Assembly: GCA_027604665.1 (NCBI GenBank)
Contig: JADGIZ010000013.1
Span: forward strand, 1 to 49,939
Reading direction: 5' to 3'
DNA: 49,939 bases
Source of the DNA: Polyrhizophydium stewartii
Lineage: Eukaryota; Chytridiomycota; Chytridiomycetes; Rhizophydiales
Under the pieces are notes generated by a model. It was not told where the DNA came from, ran no database searches, and was given only the letters and a program-made list of their open reading frames with translations. Made by a program: the position numbers and the translations under genes. Positions within the stretch are counted from its first letter, which is position 1. Each line of letters begins with the position of its first letter. Shown in pieces: positions 11,445 to 23,647 of the stretch.

Positions 11445-14400
11445 TCAGGCGGTCTCATCTGTCGGAGAGACCTCCTCGCTGTCGTCCTCTGCTCCAGTCC
11501 CGAGTCCGTCTTGCTGCGATGCCGAGGGAGAGTTTGACGGCAGTTTTGCGGCCGTCGCAAGCGCAGCCTTTGACCTGCACCACGCACAGCGCACGCCACA
11601 GAGTCAGCTCTGTTACTCTCGATCCGAGGACCGAGGCAATGCTCACCCAGAGATCACTTGCGACTGGGTGTGTGATGGCCGAGGCACACCGGCTCCTTTG
11701 GCCTGCGCCGTGCCGGCATTGATGGATGCCGAGAGCAGCGATCCCAGGGGCGGCAAATGCGAAATGCCCTGAGCCTTGAGCTGCGCCCTGCTCGCCGTTC
11801 GGGCGGTAGACGCCCTGTCAGCCGCTTTCCGCTATCATGGCGGAAGACGCATGCATAGGACACATACCAGTACTCGCGGTTGCGCTGGAGGCGGTTGAGG
11901 ATGTTGGGAATCGGCTGGAACTTGTCGAGCGCATCAAAGAGCGGCATAACGACGTAGTCGATGAAGCCGATTTGCGAGCTCGGCACGTTGACGTTGTCTC
12001 GGTCCATGTACGGCGACACAGGTAAGTTGAGCTTCTTCTCCATGTCTCCCTGCAGAAAGAACTCGTCCATGATCAAACGACACCAAGGCTCGTAGAGCGA
12101 CATGTCCTTGGACGGGTTCGAGACATCCGAGCACTTCATCATGATTTTGTAGAGCAACATGCGGTCCTCGCGCGTCTCATACGGATCAAACGTCTCGGAA
12201 CTGGCAACCTGCAAGATTGTCGTGGCGTTGGCTCGGAGAAGAGGGCGGCAAAGGATGGCAATTCAGTCGCGAGCGGCACGCGAGGGCTCACCTTGGCCTT
12301 GAACATCGACAGGAGAGTGAAATGCTGCGTCAAGTCTGTCGAGCGGACAATTATCAAAGTCCCTGATTAGTAAGGCGGCGCCATTATCGCCGCACGCCAA
12401 TGTCGCTTACCAGTTGCGAGCACAAGGTCAACGACGATCTCGCGGATAGCCTTGAAATCGCTCTTGCTCAGATGCGACAAAAAGTTGTACTCGGGCTGCA
12501 TCAGCACGCTAAACGACGACGCAACGTGGTGGTTCTCGAGCACCGACTTGTCGTTATACAGCATGGCCTTTGGATCAAACGTATTGACAAGGAAATTGTT
12601 GTTAAACCCCGGGTGGTCGTGGTCTACCATGCCCGGGACGATCGCGGCGCCACGAATCAGCCTTGTGGCGACATCGCGCATCAGAGGGCGTCCTCACCGT
12701 GAATCATGGCGGCGAGATACATTGAGAAAACCTCGATATCCGAGGTGACCTGCTTGATCTTTTCGTCGTTGGCGAGAAACGACATGCAATGCAGCACATC
12801 CGTGGCATGGATCGAGTTGTGATCTTGTCCGGATGCACGAGTTGCGGGGTATCTTGTCAGCTCAAAAAGTGCAACTCCAACGGAAATTTACAAGCGCAGC
12901 AAAGATGCAGCGAAGACTTACAGGGAAGATCGGCATGATATCCTTTTTGGATGGTTTTTGTGAACAGCCGGAATTTGTCGCGCGGAATGGAGAAAGCCTC
13001 GAACAAGTTTGCGGTGGTGAACAGGTGGTGTGAGAGCACAACAAGCGGGTTGTTGTGGGTAGCAGCGTTGAGGTCAAAGATGGGCCAATTGTACTCGACC
13101 GCCCGCGAGAGAAGTGCGGCCACGCCGTCGAGGATCGGTGGATATGCGGCGCCGGGCTCTTCCGCGACTACCTGCTTTGGAGCGCGCATCTCCTCGCGGC
13201 CAATCACGCCCGCAAACACCGATCCTTCGGTCTCTTTCTGCTCAGTGTCCTCCTTGAGCGCGTCGCTGCGCTCTGCAATTGGAGCCTCGATCTTGCTGGC
13301 AATGTCCATCGTCATCGACGGTCGCCTTCGACCACCTGATTTTGCGCGGCCTCGGCGCCTGCGAGCGGCGATTTCAGAAAACAGCCAAGCCTGTGTTTTC
13401 ACATGCGTGTGAGCCGAACGCCGCGCCAGCCGCCGCGGCAAGGGACGAGCCGAATCGTTCGTTCTCGCAGTGCGTCACGCGAAGTTGCGCACCTCCTGTT
13501 CGTTGTCGAGCGAATCGCCGAGCGTACCCTCCAGATCGGGCGTCAGAAGGTTCGATGAGCTGAGAAGCGCGAGCACCTGCCCGAGAGCCATGAGGTGCTG
13601 CGAGCTTAGCACCGGGTCTGCCATGACCGAGCGGATGACCATGACGCTGCGTTCGAGCGGTGAGTCGAGGCTACCGGCCTTTTTGTTGTACGACTTTGCG
13701 AGAAGCTTGAGCTGGTTGGTGAGTTTGGCGTTATTCTTCTTCATCTCTTTTGACATCAGGAACTGCATGCGGTGGAAGTATTCTGTCTCGTATGCGACAA
13801 GGGATAGAACCACTCCGGTCACAATGTGGGTCACAAAAGTGATGGCGTACGTGCGGCCCGTCGCATGCGTTGGGCTTTGCTGTGTAAAAAGTGGGGGAAT
13901 GTTGATGATGATCCACAGAATTACGATCCACCACACGGTCACGACGGTGTATATGAACCGGATGCGCAGATTGTAGATGGCCAGCAACAAAATCAAGTTC
14001 ATGATGAGCGTAGGCTGAATGAGGCTCGCAGCCTGTTCGACAACGTAATAGCGAATGCCGACGCCGAGAAACGCCATAAATGCGAGAACGATTGACGAAA
14101 TGAGGTCGTTGTACTCGGTGAAGTACGAGTTAGTGAGGTGGTACGATGCGAGGATCCCGAGAACGTATGGCAAGAAGACCGCGACGATCCAAAAAGCAAT
14201 GTCGAATCCGATGGAGTACGTAGTGCAGATCATGTCCGGATTGCATACAGCACTGAGGCCGCCAATCGCACGCATCAGATGCAGAGTCAGAAGAGCGTGT
14301 TTTGTGGAGCAACAGAGCGGAGATACTCGCAAGCACAGCAAGCATAAACAGCGGCGCGCGTTGCATACCAATACCAACCCGTGGGGCACAAGCCTGCCGG

Positions 14401-14787
14401 CAGAGTCGTGTATGTCTTGCGCGCATAGTTGTTCTGGAAAAAGGTCGAATCGAGCGAGTACTGGATTGTGAGATAGAGATACAAGATGCTCAAGAGGCAG
14501 AACAACATCGTGACCGAGCGCTGCCAGCGAGCCAGGTTATACTTGACAAAGTACTTTCCGTATTCGTTTTCGAGGTCGGGCTGCTTGAAAGTCAGGTAGA
14601 TGGGACGCAGCATTGCGCGATTCGAGGCAATCAGGGACGAGAGTTTTGTGGCCTTGACGCGCGGCGGCGGTTGCGACTTTGCGTTCTTGGAAAACGAAGA
14701 CACATCGCTGACCGAGTCGAGCCCGGCCTCGGCGCCGCCTCCCTTCCCACCATCTTGATGCACAGCAACGGCCGGTGTGCCATGCAT
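11445..14787 (-). CDS. Six-helix membrane-anchored class I cyclic-nucleotide phosphodiesterase
   Basis: Nine exons (14787-14327, 14252-13493, 13390-12922, 12823-12698, 12623-12411, 12335-12292, 12208-11868, 11787-11647, 11574-11445) join in frame to 894 residues. After a short Gly/Ser-rich N-terminus come about six hydrophobic helices, for example VTMLFCLLSILYLYL and VVTVWWIVILWIIINI, then a charged linker (YFHRMQFLMSKEMKKNN). The C-terminal half is a class I PDE domain: YHNSIHATDVLHCM and MIHDHDHPG supply the metal-binding His/Asp, KCSDVSNP the second Asp, and SSQIGFIDYVV the invariant purine-clamp Gln. It should hydrolyse cAMP and/or cGMP at a membrane. No retinal-binding Lys motif is evident, so it is not an obvious rhodopsin-PDE. 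The tail is acidic (DDSEEVSPTDE). Confidence 0.88.
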
Positions 14788-15422
14788 GCGGATGATTTCG
14801 AAAGCGCACGAGCAACAGCGAGAAGTCAAATGTCAGCGTGCCGGTCAGCGCAGCGCTGCGGCTGCAGCGTTTCCGGCCAGCACTCGCGGCATGCGGCGAA
14901 AGACGAATGTCTGTCGCGTCAGGAGCGTGTTTGCTGGGTGCGGCTTGCGACAGGATTCGCGAGCAGATGCGGCATGGGCGACTCAAACTACGGCGCTCAC
15001 GCCGTAGTCTTGGGTGACGCCGCTCCGATGCTGCGCGTCGCTCACGTCCTTCGGAGGTACGACACAAGCAGGTGCGAGCCAGGCTTTGTTTGCGCGCCAA
15101 GAGGATACTGTCGCTGAGGCATTCCATGTCCGCGAAACGAGCGAAAGAATGCGGCACCGCCATATGCGATCTGCTGCTCGGCTCCCATCTTGCCAGGTGG
15201 CACCGCAGGACCGCGCATCCGCGCCATACACACACAACCACGAACACGCATACATACAGACCTGGGATTTGGAACGTCGTCTTTTTCATGGTCGCGCCGG
15301 TTCTGCGCGACGTCGCAGCGAGGCAGATTCGAAAGGTTGCAAAATTCGGTCGGGCAGACAAAGCATCTCCTCATGCCGGTCATATGCGGCGATGAGCATG
15401 CGGATCTGCTTGCTTGTGGTGG
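14788..15422. other. 635-bp intergenic region
   Basis: No coding region is supported between the PDE start and the USB1 stop. Open frames here lack motifs. A short CA-rich run lies near 15229-15240. The region most likely holds the PDE promoter and leader and the USB1 3' end. I found no tRNA or other RNA gene. Confidence 0.5.
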
Positions 15423-16466
15423 TCAAAGCTCAATCACACGCCGTCGATTGCCGCATACGCAGACGACCGACGAGGCGGGGAGCTGGACGCCATGGAGCGC
15501 CTCCGGTGCTCGAACCAGCTCCGTGGGCACCGACAAAGGGGTGTGCGGGCCTGCGAGCGGCGCCCATGCGAGCGAGGCGTGAAAGCGCGGTTGCTGCACC
15601 GCCGCGGCGTGAGCGCCGGGGCAGACTGCGCGGAGGCTCGCCGGAAGCAGGTGGGACAAGGGTGCGCACCTCATAAAAGGTCGGCTTTCCAAACGCCGCA
15701 AGAGCAGAGTCGACCGCCTTGACCAGATCCGCCAGCTTGCGACTCAGGAGGCTCCGTGAGCGAGCGACGATGTGCAGGCGCGGGGCGTGGCAGCGCACCT
15801 GGTCTGCGCCGTGCGCGACATCAAGAGCCACGAAAGCCCTGGTGCGGTCGTCGTTGGTGTATTCGGAAACGCCGCCAAACGAGACTGTGAACATGCTGTC
15901 GACAGGGTCAGCGGCTCGCATGTCCCGGCCAAACGCCCCGCAGCACACACCCGCCGGCGAGCTGGGCAATCTCCTTCTCGACCAAATCCATGAACCGCTC
16001 GATCTGGAACACCTTGAGATACGACGTTCGGGACAGGCTCACATGCAGCCGCAGGGCATCGCCGTCCGCCTCGGCATGCGGCTGCCACGGGCCGGTCCGC
16101 GTGCCCTGGGCGAGCCAGTCTTCGACGGCTTCTCGCAGCCCGCCGCGAAGCAAGACTTTCGGCGGGAGGCACCGCATGTGCGCTCAGCACCTTGCTGGGA
16201 GCGCAGGCTTCTGCACCGCTCACCCCACCCCCTGCACGCTCGCCAAAGGCGGCCGGTGAAGCAGACGCCAACCCACTTGGAACAAACACAAACGTCGCCC
16301 AGTTCCCCTCGATATGCGGGACGGTGCGGATTCTTCCATTCTCGGCCACCTCGGCCGGGCCTTCTCGAGGCCTGCGTGCATACGGCCCCGCGGCTGCAGC
16401 GTGTGTGCGGCGCAGGCCGGCATCGTGCGGCGGCGGCGGCGGCCTAATGCTGCGGTCTCGGGGCAT
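15423..16466 (-). CDS. USB1: USB1 U6 snRNA 3'-5' exoribonuclease (2H phosphoesterase)
   Basis: Five exons (16466-16229, 16155-15951, 15895-15799, 15735-15670, 15593-15423) give 258 residues, near the usual USB1 length. The N-terminal signature is RIRTVPHIEGNWATFVFVP. The two catalytic His-x-Ser tetrapeptides of the 2H fold are HVSLSRT and HASLAW, on different exons. Between them are FTVSFGGVSEYTNDDRTRAF and FGKPTFYE, both family-typical. USB1 trims the oligo(U) tail of U6 snRNA and leaves a protected end, stabilising the spliceosomal RNA, which suits this intron-rich genome. The assigned ATG at 16466 lies 23 nt inside the 3' end of the upstream IML1 gene in another frame; no later in-frame ATG precedes the conserved block. 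Confidence 0.9.
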
Positions 16467-19400
16467 GGACCAGCCGGGCCTCGGCGTCGGCCCAAAAGCG
16501 AGTCAGGAAATCGCGGTCAGAGCACAACCGCTGCAGCTCCTCGCGAAGCGGATCCGCCGAGGGCGTGGCCGCCGCCGTGCGCTGCGAGGCCGTGCGCTGC
16601 GAGGCCGAGCCCTTGTTGCTCGACAGAAAGACCCTGTTGTCGACCCACAGGAAGCGGCCGTCGTCGCAGATTTGCACAAACGCAACGCCGCTGCGGTGCA
16701 CAAACTGCGTGCGATGGAACGGCGACCGCTGGTGCGAGTGGCCAACCGAGTTTTCGGGGAACAAGTGGTCTGCCTCCAGATCAAGCACAAAGCTCTGGCT
16801 GCGAAGCAGCTCACTCTCGAACCAAAAGGGCGTGACGTCCACCTCGGCCCGCAGCCTTTCGCGCAGCTCCGGGATCCGGGGTGGCCGAACCGCAAGCGGG
16901 ATCGGGACCACCGACTGGAACGGGTTGTCGTCCGAGAACAGCTGTGCCTGCAGACAGAACAAGGGTCAGCCCCGCGCACACCGGTCGGCGCATCAGCCAG
17001 CCTGGCTGGCAATGTACCAGCGCACCTGATCAACAGGCGCTTCAACAAGTTTGAGCGAATACTTTTCGGCGGCACGAGCCCAGCTCTCAAGCATGTCTTC
17101 GATCAGGCGAGGCGTGCACACGAGCCAGTGCAGCCGAATATGGTAGCAGTTGCGCGTGTTGTGCGTTGTGTCGTAATGCAGCACCGCGCGCTCGGGCCTG
17201 GTGGACTTGCGGAGCGGGTCCATGTCGATCTGCATCTGCTTGGTGAGCATAAACTTTTCCGGAGGCGCTCCCGGGGCAAGAGCGCTCTGGGGCCTTGGCA
17301 GAGTCTCAGCACGGCTTGCATGGCCGGCAGATTCTTGAACAAACAGGCTACTTGCTGGCAAGGCAAAAGTCTCGCCGGCTGCGGCGGCTGCGTCTGGTCG
17401 GTCGGCCACGACCCCTGCTTTGGCCGATGCCGGCTGCGCCGATCCAAGCGACAGCACCGCGCTCGGCTGTGGCGATGAGCCGAGAGCAGTGTTTGACGAC
17501 GACGGGCCGCCGGGCGTGCGCGGGTTGCGCCGTGCCTGCGAGGCAAGCCGCTCGCGCAGCACATCGATGCCAAACTCCTTGCCAATCGCGTAAAAGTAGA
17601 AGCCGTCCATGAAGCGGTGCCGCTGATACACGTGCACAAGCACGCCCTTGTCCAGGAGATAGTTGCCAAACTCGATCGCGTCGTCGCGCGAGTCGATATC
17701 GGCGAACGTGCGAAGCAGCCAGTCGACAAACTCGGTGCCCACGCATACATTCTCGAAAACCGTAAAGTGCCACCGCCGGTTCTTGAAAGCCGGTCCAGAC
17801 GGGTGCTGCATCTTGAGAGCGATTTCGAGCAGCGACGAGGACCTGCTCATGCGGTCGGCTGCCGGCGAAAGGAGCCCTTCGATCGCAAGCGCTGTCGTCA
17901 CATCAGCCAATCCGTGGATGTATCCGGCCTCGCCAACGTCCGGCGCGCCTGCATCGAGCGCGCCACGCGTCGTGAGCGCACCGACCGCGGCCGACGATGC
18001 TGCAGCCGGGGCTCCCGGCGCAATCACCGTCAGCACCGGCGAGCGAGAGGGCTCCGAGTCTGCCGGCTTTAGAACCTCGTTGCGCACGTGGTTGGATACG
18101 TCGTCCGTGATGGGAAGCACGTCAATCTGGCGCTTGACCTTCTTGCTTTGGGGCGTCACTTCTGATGGTGGCGTCCAGCGAGCGCGCTCGACAACGTCAA
18201 GGAACTTTCGCAGGCCGGCGATACGCGACTCCTCCTCGGTGAGCGTGTCGCTGCTGCCACCGCTCAGGCCTCCAACCGGCATCACCGACTCGGCCGGGAT
18301 CAACAGAAATCGCGCGCGCCAGTACTTGAGCGGGTCCGTCATTTCGTTCTCGTGGCCGGCGACTAGGTTGTCGAGGTAGTTCCACTTGTAGATTCCGATC
18401 GTGGGGTATGAAAAGCACACCTTTTGCGTCGTATAGCCGGTCATGTGCTTAGCCCATATCTCGCACGAGTAGTTGATGTTTTCGGTGTCATAGCCGATCC
18501 GGCGGTTGTATCGCTGAATGCGGATTTTACCGCCGGACGGCTCGAGTGACAGCCGATGCGCAAGGTCGCCAAGACTGAGGTCGTAAAACTGGTATGTCGG
18601 GAGAGTGAACTTGGGCTGGTACAAGTTCTCCTGCGTTGCTGTGCGCATGCGGCCTGGGGCCATGCTGAGTCGGCTGCGCCGAGGATCTGCCAGAAGGAAG
18701 CGCCTCGTGCATATCAGCACACCAGTTGACGCTTGTTGGAATTTCGCTCGGCGATGAAACGCTTACCGGCAAGTCCAGCATCTCCTGCATTCAGCGGTAC
18801 GGCAAGAGGGCCGGGCGGCAGAGGGATCTGGCTCAAGGTCCCAGAGCTCTGGGTTGACAAGGCAGACTCGGCGCGCGTGAGAAAGCTGCCCGATGGCGGG
18901 AGCAGCGGACCAGATATGCCCGGGAGCGACCCCAGGCCGCCGCCAGGGACGGCGGGCATCACGACGCCAGGTAGCCCACTGGGACCAAGGGCCAAAGGTG
19001 CACCGGCAGCAGGCGCCTTCCCCGAGCCGTCGTGCGTCCTAACCACGAGCTGGAAGCCTTGCGACAGCCGGTGGCTAATCAACTCAATCAGCAACGACTC
19101 GATTTTCGACGGGTCGCTTGTCGCTGGGTCATCTGCGGGTTCGACGACATCCACGTAGTCCTCGTAAAGCTTTTGGAGCTCATCGTCGGACGGGAAAAAC
19201 TCGGTCGTCAGCGGAAGGCACGCGGGGGTGCACAGCGACTTCCAGTTGGTCAGATTGGAGTCTCGGACCGGCGACACGACCCGCGGAAAGATGTGCTCCC
19301 ATCGGCGGGCCTGGCTGCTCATGCGGATCACGTTGTTGGCGGGGTTGCACGGGTTGACATAGTTCTGGCGCAGGATGGCGCGGTTTGCTGGTGCGTGTAG

Positions 19401-22400
19401 GCCGATGCTCGGTGAATGGCGTGACAGGATGCGGCCCATATCGTGGCCGGGCGAGCTGCCAGCTCGAGTTGACGCCGTCTCCGAGTAGCTGTTGCGAGTG
19501 AGCGCGCTGGCAGACGGAGGCGCCTTGTCCGCCGCAGTCACGCCCAGGGCTGCTTGCCTTGATGCAGCTACACGGATCTGCATGGGCAGCGAAGCGTCGG
19601 ACCCGGGGGCGCCAACCAAACCACCGGCTTCGACGCCGCTGTCCAAGTCGAGACGGCGGTGAAGATCGCGCGACTTGAGGCTACTTGACAGCTGCGAGGA
19701 AGGCCTTCCGAGCTCGGCTCGAGCAACCTGCTGAGGTATGCCCGCGCCAATGCCGACGCCAATGCCGGCGCCAGTTGCTGCGGCCAGCGCCGGTGCTTGT
19801 GCTGGGCCGCGCAGCTTGGAGATGGGGGCCGCGGATGTGGGTGTCGCTGATATGGCGCGCGGTGGCTGCATCTGCATATGCTGGGCGACGTATCCGTAGC
19901 GGTCGTTGTGCGATCGAGACATGATTGCTTCTGGAAGGCCATGCGCCGGCTCGGGCTCGACGTTCCCACGCCGCGCCAGCAAGGGGATAGCTTCGGTGCT
20001 GGGCTTGCTCTTTGGGTGCAACAAGCGCACACGGTCCTCTTCGATGGGAGAGTCGATCGGATCGCGGGCCTCGGCGAGCAGGGGACCCCGCACGTCGATG
20101 TGGAGATCCGGCAGCCGGGAAAACACCTGATCGTCATAGTTGGCGAGCTCACTGACAATCGACGCGGGCAGGCGGTTGTCACGGTTGTCGTTGGCTGCGC
20201 CGTGCGTGACGCCGAAGATCTCGAGGGCCGACGACGACAGATCCAGATAGGGAACGCTGATCTTCAGATTCGATTGGTCTATGCCCGTATTCTGCAGCTC
20301 GGTCATACGGCAGCGCGACACAAATGCTGGCGTCGAAGCAGAGGCCAAGACAACCGACGACGGGCTGCTGCGGCTCCAAAAGCTGCAGTCGACCCAGTTG
20401 GGGATTGTGAAAAACGAGGACAAGCGAGCGTCCGAGAGCGGGTCGTCGTCGTTGTACAGCGGGTCCCAGATCTCGACGCGGCGCTCCGAGCCGGCCGACT
20501 TGCTGACGTAGGCAGAGTCGTTGTGGTAGTGTCTGTCAGAGCGGCCGATACTGTTGGACGTGTGCGTGGAGCGGCGATCGCTCTCCACTTCGCTAATCAC
20601 CGGAAGGCCGCTGGGGCCTGAGGCGATCCCGCCGGTGGCAAGGGCAGCGCCGCCGCCCGGACCTGATGCAGTACCAATCGTCGTCAGGCCGCTACTCATG
20701 GTCGCGCTACCGCCGGCGATCTCGACGCCCGCGGACGACGGGGAGTTGCGCGGCATGTGCGTTGCGAAGCCGTGAACGGGGTTGTGGCCTGCGCCGCGGC
20801 CGCCAACCTCATAGGATGCAAACTGGAACATCGGCACGGTGTACAGAGGCGGCTTGGAGAGGCACACCAGGTCGAGCCCGACGCCGTTGTCGATCATGCG
20901 CTGCCATGTCAGGCGACAAAGCTTCTTGTTGACCTCGTAATAGCCCGTCCCGGGAGTCACAACCACAATAGACAAGCCCGTGCGCATCAGATCGCGGTCC
21001 ACGTAGTGCTTGTCGAACGGGTTGAGGGCAAGATTGATGGCCTCGAGGATGTTTCCCTCGGACGTTGGCGCAATCTTGGCCGTCGTGCCGGACATGTCCG
21101 AGCGCATGTCCTGTTGGAAGCGAACAATCTCCTTTTTGAGAGGCACGAGCACTTGCGACCAGTCGCTGCGAGTCTCGCGATCGATCACGACTCGATAAAA
21201 GTCCCGGCACGGCTCGCCCGTGCAGCTCAAGCTCACGGGTACAGGCTCGCGTCCTGCGCGAAGATCGAGACCGCCCAAGCCCGCCCCAAGCACTCGCGAA
21301 AAGAGGATGATTGACACGACGTGGTTGGTGTTGATCTCCTTCCACTTGGAGAACAGCTCTGGCAGGAAGCCGTTGATGCACTTTTCAAAAAAGAGCTCGC
21401 CGTCTTCGTCAAAGTCCCACATTTCCTTGCTCATCTGGATGAAGATGAAGTACTTGGCCGTCTCGGAGCGGAAAATGTAGCGGGTGGTGTCGGCCACGTA
21501 GCCGCAGCGCGACTTTGTGGGGCGAGTCAGTCGACAAAGTCGCACACTGCCGGGCGCTCACGCCAAGGAAAGCGGCTCACGGAAACTTCGTCAACGATGA
21601 TGTCCTTGACCTGTCCACGGACGCCGAGCGTGGACACCTTCTCGCCGCAGTGTACAGAGGTGCCAGTCAAGGCCATCTTGAGCCGCCACATGTCGCTGCG
21701 CCCGATGTACTGATCGCGGAACGAGATCTCGACGTGGGTCGCCTTGATCGCGTCCTTGTCGATCTGGCATCGGGACGCCGGCGCAGGCCGTCTGGGGGTG
21801 AGCGCCGGTGCACATTGGATGCCTTCAGACGCCGAAGAAGGCCACAACGCACCTTGCGGACAATCACATTGGCGCGGGCAACAAGCCCAAAGAGCGTGGC
21901 GATGTGCTGTGCAATCGAAATCTGTTGCGGCGGCTCGTCAGCTGTCCGCAGCCGCCGTTCCGCAGCGAGCCCGGGCGGCGTGCAGCGTGCCTGCAGTTGC
22001 GGCTGCTTGGCCACCGGGTCGATGGCGCACACTTGCAGAATGAGCTTGTCCTGCGTCGAGCACGGTGCCCTGTCAGCACGCACTGCTTTCCGCGCGGAGC
22101 GCTGCCCTGGCGCAGAGCGGTGCTCCGGAGCAGGCGGACGCAGCTGGTACCTTGAGCGAGCCGCCCCTGGCCTCCTGGCTGGCCGGCTGGCCGTCGCCTC
22201 CGCCGCGGCCGCCGCCTCCCGCACTCGGCGCCGCGGCCTTCTGGTCTGCAGGCCGTATTTCAAGCAGGTCGCCCAGCTGCAGGCCCGGAAGCCACGCCTG
22301 GTTGATGACCACGTCGTGCCGCGAGAAGTCCTCGTAGTGGACCCAGAGGTTGAGCACCAGGCCCTCGCCCTCGAGCGCTCCAGCGTGCATGATCGTCGAC

Positions 22401-22453
22401 GAGGCAACTTGGCCAAACTTTGCTGGTGCGGCTTCCGGCCGCGCGCCAGCCAT
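16444..22453 (-). CDS. DEPDC5: GATOR1 subunit IML1/DEPDC5
   Basis: Six exons (22453-22151, 22050-21853, 21763-21581, 21512-18767, 18653-17026, 16947-16444) total 5562 nt, giving 1853 residues in one frame. The N-terminal domain has DLLEIRP, then FRDQYIGRSDMWRLK and FIFIQMSKEMWDFDEDGE, diagnostic of IML1/DEPDC5. The SABA-like region contains NLALNPFDKHYVDRD and QRMIDNGVGLDLVCLSKP. A long Ser/Pro/Gly-rich section follows, then the steric-hindrance part (KYWRARFLLIPAES), a DEP domain around NRRWHFTVFENVCVGTEF and FVDWLLRTFADID, and a C-terminal domain. IML1 is part of GATOR1, the GAP that switches off Rag GTPases and TORC1 when amino acids are scarce, at the lysosome or vacuole. It is divergent from the enoyl-CoA isomerase gene (58 bp). 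Confidence 0.95.
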
Positions 22454-22511
22454 GAGAGCAACCGCACGCCGCTGACGCTGCGCCGCGCCCGCGCCTGTGC
22501 CTCGCGCAGCC
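22454..22511. promoter_or_regulatory. 58-bp divergent start-codon spacer (IML1 / enoyl-CoA isomerase)
   Basis: Only 58 bp separate the two start codons. Leaders or promoter elements must be extremely short or overlap coding sequence, unless one gene has an unseen upstream exon. It is GC-rich with no TATA-like element. The assignment is inferred from layout. Confidence 0.4.
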
Positions 22512-23485
22512 ATGCCCGAGCTCGTTGACGTCGCCGCCCTCGATGGAGGCATCTTTGTCATTACCATGAACAACGGCGACAACCGCTTCACCGTCGAGTT
22601 CATGGATGCCCTCGAGGCGTCTCTCGACCACATCGAAAAGACGCATCCGGCCGGCGAGCCCGGCGCCGTGGTCACAGTCTGTGAGTGCCGCTCGCACGAT
22701 GCTGTAGTCGTGCTCCTGGGGGCCGCCGTATGGTCGGCTCACCAGCCAGGTCGCCTCATCTCGCCCGTGCCCTGGGACTGCAGCCTCCCACGACAAGATC
22801 TTCAGTAACGGCCTCCGCCTGGAGTTGGGCCGCAAGATGGGCCACGCCTACTTTGTGCGCTACCAGCGGCTGCTGTCGAGGCTGCTGACCTTCCGGCTGC
22901 CGACGGTCGCGGCCCTCACGGGCCACGCCTTTGCTGGCGGTTTGGTGGGTGCCGCCCGCCATTTCGTTCACGTGCGTGAGGATGCTGATCGCTCGGACCA
23001 GATGTTCGCGCTCGCGCACGACTACAGGGTCATGCGCTCCGACCGAGGCTTCCTCTGCTTCAACGAGGTCGACATGCCCTCGCCCTTCTCGCCGGGAATG
23101 ACGGCGCTCATCGCGGCCAAGGTGCCGCATCCAACCGTTTTCCGCAACCTCATTCTCCAGGCCCATCGCTATGCTGCGGTCAGTCGCTGGTGGCGCGACC
23201 GGTCTCGTCGTCGGCGCCCTTTGTGCTGACACCGCCGCCTCGTAGGATGAAGCACTCTCCTGTGGGCTTGTCGATGAGAAGGCGCCGTCGGCAAAGGAGA
23301 CCCTGGATGCTGCAATCAAGCTGGCGCGCCGCTGGAGTGACAAGGGCCGGGCCGGAGTGGTTTACACGTACCTCAAGGGTGAGATGTACCGCGCTGCCAA
23401 CGAGGAGCTTCTTTCCGCCCGTCTTGGCTTTGTCAAGAACGTTGGCATTAAGGAGGACCCAGCGATGCTCAAGCCGCGTCTGTGA
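22512..23485 (+). CDS. Peroxisomal enoyl-CoA delta-isomerase-like protein
   Basis: Four exons (22512-22680, 22784-22944, 23002-23178, 23246-23485) give 248 residues. It is a crotonase-fold enzyme: an oxyanion-hole segment SHDKIFSNGL, then LPTVAALTGHAFAGGL and MFALAHDYRVMRSDRGF. The spacing resembles plant-type peroxisomal enoyl-CoA delta isomerases rather than mitochondrial hydratases. These enzymes shift double bonds of unsaturated fatty acyl-CoAs so that beta-oxidation can proceed. The C-terminus is KPRL; PRL is a weak but plausible type 1 peroxisomal signal, so peroxisomal location is inferred. A plain enoyl-CoA hydratase is the alternative. Confidence 0.85.
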
Positions 23486-23647
23486 TGCGCCGAGCGCTCA
23501 GCTGCTTGCGGATGACGCATGTTCATTCCCTGCTCTGCACATGGTTGGTGCATACGCCCTTTGCAGAGCAAGGGTATATCCCGCAGCTGGCGCCTATTCA
23601 GATTGAAGAGAGCGATCATGAACGCCTCGATGCTGCCCGCCATGGCG

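Noticed and set aside
11445..14787. Rhodopsin-phosphodiesterase (optogenetic-type) fusion
   Set aside because: I see six rather than eight helices and no convincing retinal-binding Lys in a seventh helix.
14830..15422. A small gene or tRNA between PDE and USB1
   Set aside because: No open frame has motifs or coherent splice sites, and I could not find a T-loop or cloverleaf.
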